Source: 66-474 sp040255405 (GTDB lineage Bacteria; Pseudomonadota; Gammaproteobacteria; Xanthomonadales; Rhodanobacteraceae). Taken from it: DNA of 64,000 nt. The stretch is taken from positions 93,656 to 157,655 of the forward strand of contig JBDZUX010000005.1 of assembly GCA_040255405.1 (NCBI GenBank). The letters are read 5' to 3'. Shown in pieces: positions 40,780-49,100 of the stretch. The position numbers were made by a program, and so were the translations under genes. Positions within the stretch are counted from its first letter, which is position 1; the number at the start of each line of letters is the position of its first letter. The notes beneath the pieces were generated by a model. It was not told where the DNA came from. It did no database searches and saw only the letters and a program-made list of their open reading frames with translations.

Positions 40780-42153
40780 ATGATCCGGAATCCGCAAACC
40801 TGGCTGGGCTGCCTGTTGGCCTTCTCCGCGGCCACGGCGTTCGCCGCGCCGCCGCCCAAAACCCCGCACCCCGCTCCGGCACCCGCGGGCAGCGTGGCGA
40901 CGCCCGCCAAGGCTTCCTCGATCGCCAACGCCGCCGGCGACGTGCCGAGCCTCGAGGAAATCCAGACCTTCACCCGCGCCTTCGAGATGATCAAGCAGGC
41001 GTATGTCGATCCGGTCAGCGACAAGCAGCTGATGCAATCCGCGATCCGCGGCATGCTTTCGGGCCTCGACCCGCACAGCGACTTCCTCGACACGCACGCG
41101 CTGAAGGATCTGAACGAAGACACCTCGGGCGCTTATTCCGGGCTCGGCATCGAGGTGGCGCAGGTGAACCACCAGCTTGTCATCATCGCGCCGCTGGACG
41201 GCGGCCCGGCCCAACGCGCGGGCGTCGTGGCGGGCGACGTGATCGAGGCCATCGATGGCGTTGGGGTACAACCCGACGCCATCGACGCGGCGATGAAGCG
41301 GCTGCGCGGCCCGATCGGTTCGACCGTCAAGCTGACGATCCTGCACCCCGGTGGTGACAAACCGGTCACCCTTTCGCTGGTGCGTGAACGCATCCACGTT
41401 GCCAGCGTCACCACGCGGATGCTCGAACCGGGCTACGCCTTCATCCGGATCAGCGAGTTCCAGGAAGACACCGCGAACGAAATGACCGACGCGCTCGACA
41501 AGCTGCAGAAACAGCACGGGCCACTGCGCGGCGCGGTACTGGATCTGCGCTCCAACCCGGGCGGTCTGGTGACCAGCGCGGTCGGCGTCGCCGACGATTT
41601 CCTCGACTCCGGCATGATCGTCAGCACCCGCGGCCGCTTGGCGCAATCCGACCTCAAGTTCACTGCGACGCCGGGCGATCTGCTGGACGGTGCACCCATG
41701 GTGGTGCTGGTGGACAACGGCACCGCTTCGGCGGCAGAAATCGTCACTGGCGCCCTGAAGGATCACCATCGCGCGCTGGTGATGGGCCGGCGCACCTTCG
41801 GCAAGGGCTCGGTGCAGACGATCCTGCCGGTCGGCGACGGCGACGCGGTGAAACTGACGACGGCGCGCTACTACACGCCCGACGGCACCTCGATCCAGGC
41901 CGCCGGCATCACACCCGACATCGTGCTGGGGAAGGTGACGGTGCAGGCCGATCGCAATCCGTCACTGGACGACGACGAGCATGAAAGCGACCTGCCCAAC
42001 CACCTGCGCGGCAACACGGTGGCCGCGGCACCACCCGATGCCGGCGAACTCGCGATCAAGGACTACGCGCTTTCGGAAGCGCTGCACGTCTTGAAGGGCC
42101 TGACGCTGGCGCGGCGTTCCACGGAACCGGCGGCCACGTCCAGCGTGCACTGA
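40780..42153 (+). CDS. ctpA: Carboxy-terminal processing protease (S41 family)
   Basis: A 457-residue periplasmic serine protease. Signal peptide GCLLAFSAATAFA, then a capping region (LDPHSDFLDTHALKDL), a PDZ domain (about 115-205, SGLGIEVAQVN ... GGPAQRAGVVAGDVIEAIDG) and the S41 catalytic core with S317 (DNGTASAAEIV) and K342 (FGKGSVQT) as the Ser-Lys dyad. It degrades or trims envelope proteins, including murein hydrolases in Pseudomonas. The order envC-ctpA is conserved in many Gammaproteobacteria. Confidence 0.94.
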   Translation: MIRNPQTWLGCLLAFSAATAFAAPPPKTPHPAPAPAGSVATPAKASSIANAAGDVPSLEEIQTFTRAFEMIKQAYVDPVSDKQLMQSAIRGMLSGLDPHSDFLDTHALKDLNEDTSGAYSGLGIEVAQVNHQLVIIAPLDGGPAQRAGVVAGDVIEAIDGVGVQPDAIDAAMKRLRGPIGSTVKLTILHPGGDKPVTLSLVRERIHVASVTTRMLEPGYAFIRISEFQEDTANEMTDALDKLQKQHGPLRGAVLDLRSNPGGLVTSAVGVADDFLDSGMIVSTRGRLAQSDLKFTATPGDLLDGAPMVVLVDNGTASAAEIVTGALKDHHRALVMGRRTFGKGSVQTILPVGDGDAVKLTTARYYTPDGTSIQAAGITPDIVLGKVTVQADRNPSLDDDEHESDLPNHLRGNTVAAAPPDAGELAIKDYALSEALHVLKGLTLARRSTEPAATSSVH

Positions 42154-42174
42154 GCGCCACCGGCTGGTTCCCGC

Positions 42175-42277
42175 GCTGTCGTGAAAGCCGGGGCGTGGGG
42201 GCCGGTCCGGCATTCACGATGCACACGACTCCGTCGGCCGGAAACACGCAGCCGGGGCCCGTCAGGGACGATCGCAC
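42175..42277 (+). repeat. ~105-bp dispersed repeat, copy 3
   Basis: Begins GCTGTCGTGAAAGCCGGGG and ends CCGTCAGGGACGATCGCAC, like copies at 14278 and 20899. Its 3' end reaches 16 bases into the convergent MFS gene, so the repeat encodes the last residues (CDRP) and stop of that protein. Confidence 0.48.
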
Positions 42278-43860
42278 ATGACCTTCTGGATGGACTCCAG
42301 CTCGCGCCCGCGCGTCTCCACACCGCCACGCCACAACATCGTGCCAGCGACGGTCATCGGCACCGCGATCACCACCGCCGAAACGAGAAAACTGTCGAAC
42401 ACGCCCGCGACACCCAGCAAGGCGCCGAGGATGCCGCCGGCCTTGGAACCCGCCGCGATCAGGCCAGAACCGGTACCGCGCAGGTGCACGGGATAGATCT
42501 CCGCCGCGTACGGAATCATGGTCGCGATCACCCCGCTGATTGCGATCAGCAACAACACGGTCGCGGCGATCGTGAACGATTGCGCACGCAAGCCGCCCAC
42601 CTCGACCGCGGCGAACGCGAGCAGCGCCAGCACCGTCAGCGCCACGAACAGCACCAGTGTCTTGAAGCTGCTCCAGCGCTGGTACAACCACACCACCAGC
42701 GCAATGCCGGGAATGGCCAGCAGCGCCGACTGCGCCATCAACGTGCCGGCCGCGCGCGCATCCAGACCGAGCTTGTGCAGGTTGGCGGGCAGCCACAGCA
42801 CGAAACCGAAATTCACCATCCCCCATGCAAGACCGCAGGCCATCAACGCCAGCGTGATGGTGGCGTGGCGGCCGCGCAGCATTTCGCGAAATCCGGCACG
42901 CGGCCGGTGCACCTCCAGGACCGGCGCGTCGACCGGCGCGACGTCCTTCACCAGTGCCTCCGGCGAGCCCGCGAACCGCGCCAGCACCGCACGCGCCTGC
43001 GCCTCCAATCCGGCGTTGGCGAGGAACCGCGGGGATTCGGGAATGAAACGATTGAGGACCACGATCAGCGCGCCGGTCGGCAGGTTCAGCAACCACAGCG
43101 CGCGCCAACTGAAGGTCGGCTCCAGAAGCGCGGCGGCGCCCGAAGCTGCCAGATAGCCCGCCGAGGTGCCGGCCCCGCCCAGCGCCACCAGCAGCCAGCC
43201 GCGATGCCGCGCGGGCACCGTTTCCGCCATCAGCGTGAACGCGATGGGCAGCATGCCGCCGGCCGCGGCGCCCATCATGAAACACATCACGATGTTCCAG
43301 CCGAATGAGGGCATCGTGCCGCAGATCGCGGTGCCCATGAACAGCAGCGCCGACAGCAGGATTGCCGCGCGCCGCCCGAACACGTCCGCCAGCCTGCCCC
43401 ACACTACCGAACCCGCCGCAGTACCGATCAGTGCCGACAGCGCCAGGTAACCCGCGCGCGACATGCCGATGCCGTACTCGTGCGCCATGCCGGGCATCAC
43501 GAATGCAATCGAGGCCGGCTTCATCACGTCGATCGTCAACGCCAGCGCCAGCACCGCCACCAGCTTCCAGTGCTCGATGTTCAGCGGCACGCCGTCGGCA
43601 ACGTGCCAGTGCAGGCGATCGCCACCGCGCGCGGTCATGCGCACCTGTGCGAGACGCGGCATGAGACCCCACGCCGCCAGCAGCACGCCACCGGGAATCA
43701 ACGCCATCCCGAGCAGCATTGCCGGATCCATCGCCATCCCGGCGAGATGGAAATGCATGGGCGCCGCCATCACGTACATCGGGAGGTGCAGGCATACGCC
43801 CGCGGTGACGACGAGGCAACCGAACCAGAACGCCAAGGGGTGATGGAAGGTGATGCGCAT
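42262..43860 (-). CDS. MFS transporter with extra N-terminal membrane segment
   Basis: A 532-residue transporter. The MFS core starts near residue 95 (LVAVLALALTIDVMKPASIAFVMPG), with motif A VVWGRLADVFGRRAAILLS and the mid-loop motif AEIYPVHLRGTGSGL shared by sugar-porter/metabolite:H+ symporters. Unlike most relatives it has about 90 extra N-terminal residues with two hydrophobic segments around a Met/His-rich loop (MYVMAAPMHFHLAGMAMDP). Substrate is unknown; the loop could contact metal ions, but that is a guess. ATG 43860 chosen over one 28 codons upstream. Confidence 0.85.
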   Translation of the reverse strand: MRITFHHPLAFWFGCLVVTAGVCLHLPMYVMAAPMHFHLAGMAMDPAMLLGMALIPGGVLLAAWGLMPRLAQVRMTARGGDRLHWHVADGVPLNIEHWKLVAVLALALTIDVMKPASIAFVMPGMAHEYGIGMSRAGYLALSALIGTAAGSVVWGRLADVFGRRAAILLSALLFMGTAICGTMPSFGWNIVMCFMMGAAAGGMLPIAFTLMAETVPARHRGWLLVALGGAGTSAGYLAASGAAALLEPTFSWRALWLLNLPTGALIVVLNRFIPESPRFLANAGLEAQARAVLARFAGSPEALVKDVAPVDAPVLEVHRPRAGFREMLRGRHATITLALMACGLAWGMVNFGFVLWLPANLHKLGLDARAAGTLMAQSALLAIPGIALVVWLYQRWSSFKTLVLFVALTVLALLAFAAVEVGGLRAQSFTIAATVLLLIAISGVIATMIPYAAEIYPVHLRGTGSGLIAAGSKAGGILGALLGVAGVFDSFLVSAVVIAVPMTVAGTMLWRGGVETRGRELESIQKVMCDRP

Positions 43861-44003
43861 CGGCGAGAAGAGAATGAATCGGCGATGAAGATTAGCAGGC
43901 GTGGCGCGGATGAATGGCCACTGATCCCTGCAGGATGGATTCACGCACTGTTGATCGGCGCGTGCCCAAGCTGGTTACCCATGTCCACAAGGAGGCATTC
44001 GAC

Positions 44004-44489
44004 ATGCACAAGCACACGCTCGCTGCGGCGCTCTCCGCAACCCTGCTGCTGGCCGTTGGCACCGCGTTCGCGCAGGACACGCCGATGCAGACCACCACGA
44101 CCACCACGACCACCCGCGTCGAATCGCCCACCGGGGCGCTCAGCGAATCGGCCATCAAGGCCGGCATCGCGAACGCGGGCTACCAGGAAGTGAAGGACCT
44201 CGAGTTCGAGGATGGCGTATGGCAGGCCAAGGCGCGCGGCGGCAACGACAAGTGGGTGCGCATCAAGGTGGGCCCGACCACGGGCAAGGTGTACGAAGCC
44301 GATGCACCGTCCCGGCTCAACAAGGACGAAATCAAGGCCAAGCTGACCGCGCAGGGCTACCAGGACGTCGACGACGTGGAGTTCGACGACGGTCTGTGGA
44401 GCGCCGATGCGACGGATCCGCAGGGCAAGGAAGTCGATGTGCTGGTCGATCCGAACGACGGCAGCGTCGTGGCGGTCAAGAAGGACTGA
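44004..44489 (+). CDS. Periplasmic protein with two PepSY-like repeats
   Basis: A 161-residue secreted protein. An ideal ribosome-binding site (AAGGAGG, 43989-43995) lies 8 bases before the ATG. The signal peptide ends at TAFAQD. A threonine-rich spacer is followed by two similar 55-residue units: LSESAIKAGIANAGYQEVKD with LEFEDGVWQAKA, and LNKDEIKAKLTAQGYQDVDD with VEFDDGLWSADA, each ending in G-x-V-x-E/A. This is the PepSY/PepSY_2 pattern, thought to inhibit peptidases or bind small ligands. Strong expression is likely. Confidence 0.82.
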   Translation: MHKHTLAAALSATLLLAVGTAFAQDTPMQTTTTTTTTRVESPTGALSESAIKAGIANAGYQEVKDLEFEDGVWQAKARGGNDKWVRIKVGPTTGKVYEADAPSRLNKDEIKAKLTAQGYQDVDDVEFDDGLWSADATDPQGKEVDVLVDPNDGSVVAVKKD

Positions 44490-44676
44490 CCCACTGCTTC
44501 GACCCGTTCGGGAACGCCGCGCAAGTCCGCTCACGCGACGTTCCCTGATCGTGCACGGAAGCCGACGCGGCGGCCTGCGGCGGATCAATGCAAGAGCGCG
44601 GCCTTGCTTTCGCGCAGCTCGCAGTCTACGCGTTGTCGGGTCTCGGGGTATGCGGTGAGTCGGATCGGCGTGCCGG

Positions 44677-45579
44677 TTAGGTGGCGGCGATCGAGGGACT
44701 CGCCGCCATTAGGGGCGGTCGCTGCGAGGATGACGAAGCGGCCGGCTTCCGGACCTTCGGATGCTTGGGACGCCCGACCGGCTGCAATGGCTGGATCGTC
44801 ACCTTGCCCACGCGATTCTTCAGGAAGACCGGATCGTAGGGATCGTCGCTTTGCTGGAACTGCCGGTAGGCGACCGAACCGTCGATCGAACCACCCTGCA
44901 GAATCGCCGCGCCGGTGGTGGTGGTCTTGATGGGTTTGCCGGCTTTGTTGAGCGAAACCGGAGTATGGCCTCCATCGAGCACGCCGACTGCCAATTCACC
45001 GGTCGTGCCCCCTACCCGCGTGCCAGTCTGGTAGGTCTTCACCCACGCCCACTGTGCCTTGGCGCGCCGCAGCGCCACCGCGTCACCATAGGTTTTCCTC
45101 AAAGATCCCCAATGCTCATCCGTCTGCATGAATTCGGATTTGCTGAGCAGCGTCACCATCATGTCACGCGCCTGGACGTAACTTGCGTCGCCGCGCTCGG
45201 CGGCCAACACCATCCATGCGGCGCCGAGCGGACGATCCACGGGAACGCCCTGGCCCTTGAAGTACATGACCGCAAGGTTGTACTCGGCCGGTTTGTACGC
45301 CCAGGAAGCCGCGACCTTGTACATGTCGATCGCATGCCGATAGTCACCCTTCCGGAACGCCTGCACGCCAAGCGCGAAAAACTTCACGCCGGGGCGGCCA
45401 TCCGATTCGGGAGTATTGAAGTTGCCATTCGACAAGTTGCCAGCCGCCGCGCCCGAGCCGTAATCGGGCGCGGCCACGATCCCCGACGTAATGCTGGATT
45501 GCGCGAGTGACGGCAGCGAGAACACGCCAGCCACGGCGCCGCAAATGGCCGCCATGAAAATTCCCCTGCGCTGAGTCAT
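44677..45579 (-). CDS. Sel1-repeat-like secreted protein
   Basis: A 300-residue protein with a signal peptide (FMAAICGAVAGVFSLPSLAQ) and Sel1-like repeat in the middle: GVQAFRKGDYRHAIDMYKVAASWAYKPAEYNLAVMYFKGQGVP (quoted as location 71-113) and PLGAAWMVLAAERGD. The C-terminal half is not recognised. An AGGAGGTG site stands directly before the ATG. Such repeats mediate protein-protein contacts in the envelope. Confidence 0.75.
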   Translation of the reverse strand: MTQRRGIFMAAICGAVAGVFSLPSLAQSSITSGIVAAPDYGSGAAAGNLSNGNFNTPESDGRPGVKFFALGVQAFRKGDYRHAIDMYKVAASWAYKPAEYNLAVMYFKGQGVPVDRPLGAAWMVLAAERGDASYVQARDMMVTLLSKSEFMQTDEHWGSLRKTYGDAVALRRAKAQWAWVKTYQTGTRVGGTTGELAVGVLDGGHTPVSLNKAGKPIKTTTTGAAILQGGSIDGSVAYRQFQQSDDPYDPVFLKNRVGKVTIQPLQPVGRPKHPKVRKPAASSSSQRPPLMAASPSIAAT

Positions 45580-45788
45580 GACGCACCTCCTCGTTCCAGG
45601 TCATCTTGCATGACGGCGAGCTCCTTGCGTGACTCAGCGGATTGTTATACGCCGCTCCCATTCCACCTGCAAATTGCGGTCGCCAACCCGACCAACGGCA
45701 TTTCCCTACGCGTTTCGGCGACGATGGCCTCTGACCATGCGTGCGCCGACCTCCGAGCATGGCGATACCGAAAGCAGTGGAGCCCGCG

Positions 45789-46445
45789 ATGAAATTCCCG
45801 GTCGGACAGGATGGTGACGCCACTTCGAAACCGCGGAGTCGTCCGCGGCCTGCGAAAGCGGCTTGCGCGATGCTTTTGTTGGCGTGCGCGGTCACCGCAC
45901 ATGCCGCTTCGATCTACAAATGTGTGGACGCGCATGGCCATCTCGCGTTCCAGGACATTCCATGTGCCGGGCAAGCACGACAGCGCAAGCTCGAGGTGCT
46001 TCCTCTTCCGACGATCGGCAATGCCGCCGAGGTTGCCACGGCGGAGCGTCGCAGGGATGCCGCGCATGGCCGGTACGCATCACGCTCTTCAAGCAGCACG
46101 CGCAAACAGCGTGCTTCCTCACGTCGATCGCGCGTGAAACCCGAAACGTCTTGGGAATGCCGCGCCGCCGATGGCGAGGTGTTCTACAGACACAGCCGTT
46201 GTCCTGCATCGGTTGCCGGCGACGGGGTCGTGCGCACCGCGTACGCGGAAAAACAGTCCCGACAAAACTCCCGCGGGCGGCACAACGCCTGGAGCCGTGT
46301 GCGCGTGCACGGCGTCAAGGTTCCACGCGCGGAGGCGTGCCGACGCATCCACTCCGCCGGTGCAGCGGTTCGGGACGGCCATCTGCGCGATGCCGACGTC
46401 TCCACCTACGATCACCTGATGGGACGCGATCCCTGCAGTCGATGA
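45789..46445 (+). CDS. DUF4124-domain secreted protein
   Basis: A 218-residue protein. A signal-peptide-like segment (CAMLLLACAVTAHA, about residues 26-39) precedes ASIYKCVDAHGHLAFQDIPC, the DUF4124 motif with its cysteine pair. A basic Ser/Arg-rich linker leads to a second similar unit, WECRAADGEVFYRHSRC. The C-terminus is unknown. Function of the family is unknown. Codon use is somewhat poorer than in neighbours, and the long N-terminus before the hydrophobic part is unusual, so the start is uncertain. Confidence 0.68.
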   Translation: MKFPVGQDGDATSKPRSRPRPAKAACAMLLLACAVTAHAASIYKCVDAHGHLAFQDIPCAGQARQRKLEVLPLPTIGNAAEVATAERRRDAAHGRYASRSSSSTRKQRASSRRSRVKPETSWECRAADGEVFYRHSRCPASVAGDGVVRTAYAEKQSRQNSRGRHNAWSRVRVHGVKVPRAEACRRIHSAGAAVRDGHLRDADVSTYDHLMGRDPCSR

Positions 46446-46460
46446 CGGACGTCGTCGCGA

Positions 46461-47411
46461 TCATGAAACCTTCGCCCGCCGGCGCGGCGCGCGCGACGGG
46501 CGGGACCGGGCACGCGTGGCGGCAAATCCGATCGGCGGCGCCGCGCGGAACTCCGTGGCTTCTTCCAGCAGCCACTCGCGAAACGCCATGAACCCGGAAC
46601 ACTTGCGCGACCGCTCGGGATAAACGAGGTAGTGCCACCGCTTGGCTTTCATCAGTTGCGGGAACAACGCAACCAGTTGGCCGGTTTCGATCAGCGGGCG
46701 CACCATGGTGGTGCGCCCTAGCGCAACGCCGATTCCCTCCACCGCCGCGCGTTGGCGCGATTCGGAATCGCTCAGGGAAGCCGCGTAACGCCGCGGCGGC
46801 TTGCCGCCATGCAGCGCAAACCATTCCTGCCACGGATCCTCGGGACACAGCAACGGCAGTTCACCCAGATCTTCCAGCTTCGGCCGCTTGCGCCCGGCCA
46901 GCAGCGACGGACTCGCCACCGGCGTCAACCACTCTTCCAGCAGCGATTCCACCACGAGGCCCGGCCATTCGCCCACCCCGTAGCGCAAGGCCGCGTCGAA
47001 GCGGCCATCCGCGAAGTCCACGAGCTCGATGGACGAATCGAGGTTCAACTCGACTTCGGGATGCCGCGTGACGAACCGCGGCAAGCGCGGCAGCAGCCAA
47101 CTCGAGGTCATCGACGGCATCGCCGACAGCGACAGGGTGTTGTTGTTGCGCCCGCACAGCGGCTTCAATGCGTCCTCGATCGCTTCCAGGTGCGGCGCCA
47201 CGTTGTCGAGCAACCGCTGGCCTTCGGCGGTGAGCTTCAGGCCGCGCGGGCCGCGCACGAACAACGTGCAGGCGAAGCGATCTTCCAGCAGCCGGATCTG
47301 GTGGCTCAAGGCACTGACCGTGAGGTGCAGGCGCTCGGCAGCGCGGGTGAGGTTTTGCGCGCGTGCGGCCGCGACGAAGGTCTGCAGCGAATTCAGGGGC
47401 GCCCGGCTCAT
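46461..47411 (-). CDS. LysR-family regulator (GcvA-like)
   Basis: A 316-residue LysR protein. The winged helix LNSLQTFVAAARAQNLTRAA ... TVSALSHQIRLLEDRF and the effector domain with LDSSIELVDFADGRFDAALRYGVGEWPGL (quoted by parts) match the GcvA subgroup. The last 25 residues are basic. It is divergent from an EamA transporter gene, which is its probable target. An inverted repeat CTCAA-N7-TTGAG lies 12 bases upstream of its start. Confidence 0.9.
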   Translation of the reverse strand: MSRAPLNSLQTFVAAARAQNLTRAAERLHLTVSALSHQIRLLEDRFACTLFVRGPRGLKLTAEGQRLLDNVAPHLEAIEDALKPLCGRNNNTLSLSAMPSMTSSWLLPRLPRFVTRHPEVELNLDSSIELVDFADGRFDAALRYGVGEWPGLVVESLLEEWLTPVASPSLLAGRKRPKLEDLGELPLLCPEDPWQEWFALHGGKPPRRYAASLSDSESRQRAAVEGIGVALGRTTMVRPLIETGQLVALFPQLMKAKRWHYLVYPERSRKCSGFMAFREWLLEEATEFRAAPPIGFAATRARSRPSRAPRRRAKVS

Positions 47412-47417
47412 GTTCGA

Positions 47418-47443
47418 TTTTCCTCAATGCTCGTTTGAGAAAT
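47418..47443. promoter_or_regulatory. LysR-type box in LysR/EamA divergent region
   Basis: CTCAA (47423-47427) and TTGAG (47435-47439) form a perfect inverted repeat separated by 7 bases, flanked by TTTC/GAAA-like bases. This has the size of a LysR recognition site and sits just upstream of the LysR gene and 80 bases from the EamA gene. Confidence 0.6.
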
Positions 47444-47521
47444 CGTCGCTTCCGCAACGCGGCGAAGCGGCCTAATTTTGCGTGCCACAGGGCAATGGTG
47501 CAACACGGCCGGAGGTGCGGC

Positions 47522-48586
47522 ATGTTGAGGGAATTGGCAAAACTATCGGGCGGCATGCTGTTCGCGGGCGGGTATCTGACGGACCGCGCGACATTGCGGA
47601 CGCTGGCGCGCGACGAGGCACCGCCGACACGCACCCCGCGCGACCAACGGCGCGTGCGCATCGCAGGGTCGCGCGGCTTCGACTGGCGCACCCCGGCCGA
47701 ACTGGGATTCCTTGCCGCGATCTGGGGCGGTTCCTTCCTGTTCCTCAGGATCGCGGCGCCAAGGTTCGGGCCAATCCCGCTGGTGGACGTGCGCCTTGCG
47801 CTCGGCGCATTGGTGCTGGCGCCATTCCTGTGGCGCGCGCGCCGGCAACTGGCTGCCGCAGGCTGGCTCAAGATCATGGCGATCGGCCTGGTCAATACCT
47901 TGCTGCCGTTCCTGCTGTTCGCATGGGGCGCGGAACGCGCGCCGGCCGGCGTCAGCGCGATCGTCAACAGCATGTCGGTGCCGTTCGCGGCGCTTGCGGC
48001 ATTCGTGCTGTTCCGGGAACACCTCAGCGCACGGTACCTGGCGGGGCTCGCGATCGGGTTGATCGGCGTGGTGGTGCTGGCGAGCGGCGACGTGGACGGC
48101 GCGGGCGTCGGTCCCGCGGTGGCGGCCGGCGCCACGGCGGCGCTTCTGTACGGTGTTTCCGCGAACCTGGTCAAGCGCTACTTCGCAGGCCTGCCGCCCG
48201 CCGCGGTGGCAGCCGCCACGCTGGCATGGGGCGCGGTGTTGCTGGCGCCCTTCGCGGTGTGGCAATGGCCGTCGGCGCAGGTTCCCGCGCAGGCGTGGCT
48301 GAGCCTGTTCGCGCTGGGCGTCGTCTGCACCGGCGTGGCGTATGCGGTTTACTTCCGCCTGATCCAGCGGGTCGGTGCGCCGCGTGCCACTACCGTGACG
48401 TACCTGGTGCCGATGTTCGGCGTGTTGTGGGCGTGGCTGGCGCTGGGCGAACCCCTGACGATCAGCATGGCTTTCGGGGGCGCGCTGATCCTCGGCGGCA
48501 TGCTGCTCGGTCGGACCCGGGCACGTGCACGTCGCGTGTCCCGCAGGGCGACGGTGCACGCATCCGCACAGTCCTGCGTGGACTGA
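47522..48586 (+). CDS. EamA/DMT-family transporter with N-terminal extension
   Basis: A 354-residue protein. From residue 60 onward it is a ten-TM EamA permease: ELGFLAAIWGGSFLFLRIA, LINTLLPFLLFAWGAERAPAG-type block, and the second EamA repeat from AAGATAALLYGVSANLVKRY. The first 58 residues (MLRELAKLSGGMLFAGGYLTD ... RDQRRVRIAG) are cytoplasmic and unlike normal DMT starts; they may be a small upstream reading frame fused to the transporter, or a wrong start, with no good internal start before FDWRTPAELGF. Substrate unknown, probably amino acids or metabolites. Confidence 0.82.
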   Translation: MLRELAKLSGGMLFAGGYLTDRATLRTLARDEAPPTRTPRDQRRVRIAGSRGFDWRTPAELGFLAAIWGGSFLFLRIAAPRFGPIPLVDVRLALGALVLAPFLWRARRQLAAAGWLKIMAIGLVNTLLPFLLFAWGAERAPAGVSAIVNSMSVPFAALAAFVLFREHLSARYLAGLAIGLIGVVVLASGDVDGAGVGPAVAAGATAALLYGVSANLVKRYFAGLPPAAVAAATLAWGAVLLAPFAVWQWPSAQVPAQAWLSLFALGVVCTGVAYAVYFRLIQRVGAPRATTVTYLVPMFGVLWAWLALGEPLTISMAFGGALILGGMLLGRTRARARRVSRRATVHASAQSCVD

Positions 48587-48624
48587 GGGAGCTGATGGAC
48601 GATGGTGCTCCCGGGTAACCCGGC

Positions 48625-49023
48625 ATGAAATCCGGATTTCCAACGGCCGCCGAGTACACGGCCGAGCGTGCCCGCCATCAGCCCCTGACCGTCGTTGACA
48701 TTCGTTCGGAGCAGGCCGCCGTCACGGACCCCTACCGGAACTGGGTCGTGTGCGACATCAACGAGCATTGCATGCGGCTTGCGGTGTTCGAAGGCGAGTA
48801 TCGCTGGCACAGCCACCCGGATTCCGACGAGCTCTTCCTGGTGGTGGCGGGCGAGCTCCAGATCGATTTCGCGGATGGCGCCCGCGTGACGCTGACCGAA
48901 TGGCAAAGCATCGTGGTCCCGGCGGGTGCCGTGCATCGGACGCGGGCGGTCGGCCGCACGGTCAATGTTACGTTCGAAAAACGGAGTGCGAGAACCGTGT
49001 TCGTCGAGCCAACCGACGCCTGA
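48625..49023 (+). CDS. Cupin-domain protein
   Basis: A 132-residue single cupin. RWHSHPDSDELFLVVAGELQIDF supplies cupin motif 1 (H-x-H-x3-4-E) and IVVPAGAVHRTRAVG motif 2 with its histidine. So the metal site is intact. Function unknown. It follows the EamA gene after 38 bases and may be co-transcribed. Confidence 0.88.
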   Translation: MKSGFPTAAEYTAERARHQPLTVVDIRSEQAAVTDPYRNWVVCDINEHCMRLAVFEGEYRWHSHPDSDELFLVVAGELQIDFADGARVTLTEWQSIVVPAGAVHRTRAVGRTVNVTFEKRSARTVFVEPTDA

Positions 49024-49087
49024 CCGAAGCGATCCGATGCCGCTCCGCTGCAGGCTGCGATCGATCCGGACGACCGCGGGTGACAGG

Positions 49088-49100
49088 TATACTGCGGCGC
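49088..49100 (+). promoter_or_regulatory. Putative -10 element giving leaderless mRNA
   Basis: TATACT (49088-49093) is 7 bases from the lipoprotein ATG at 49101, so the transcript would start at the ATG. No ribosome-binding site is present. Confidence 0.42.
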
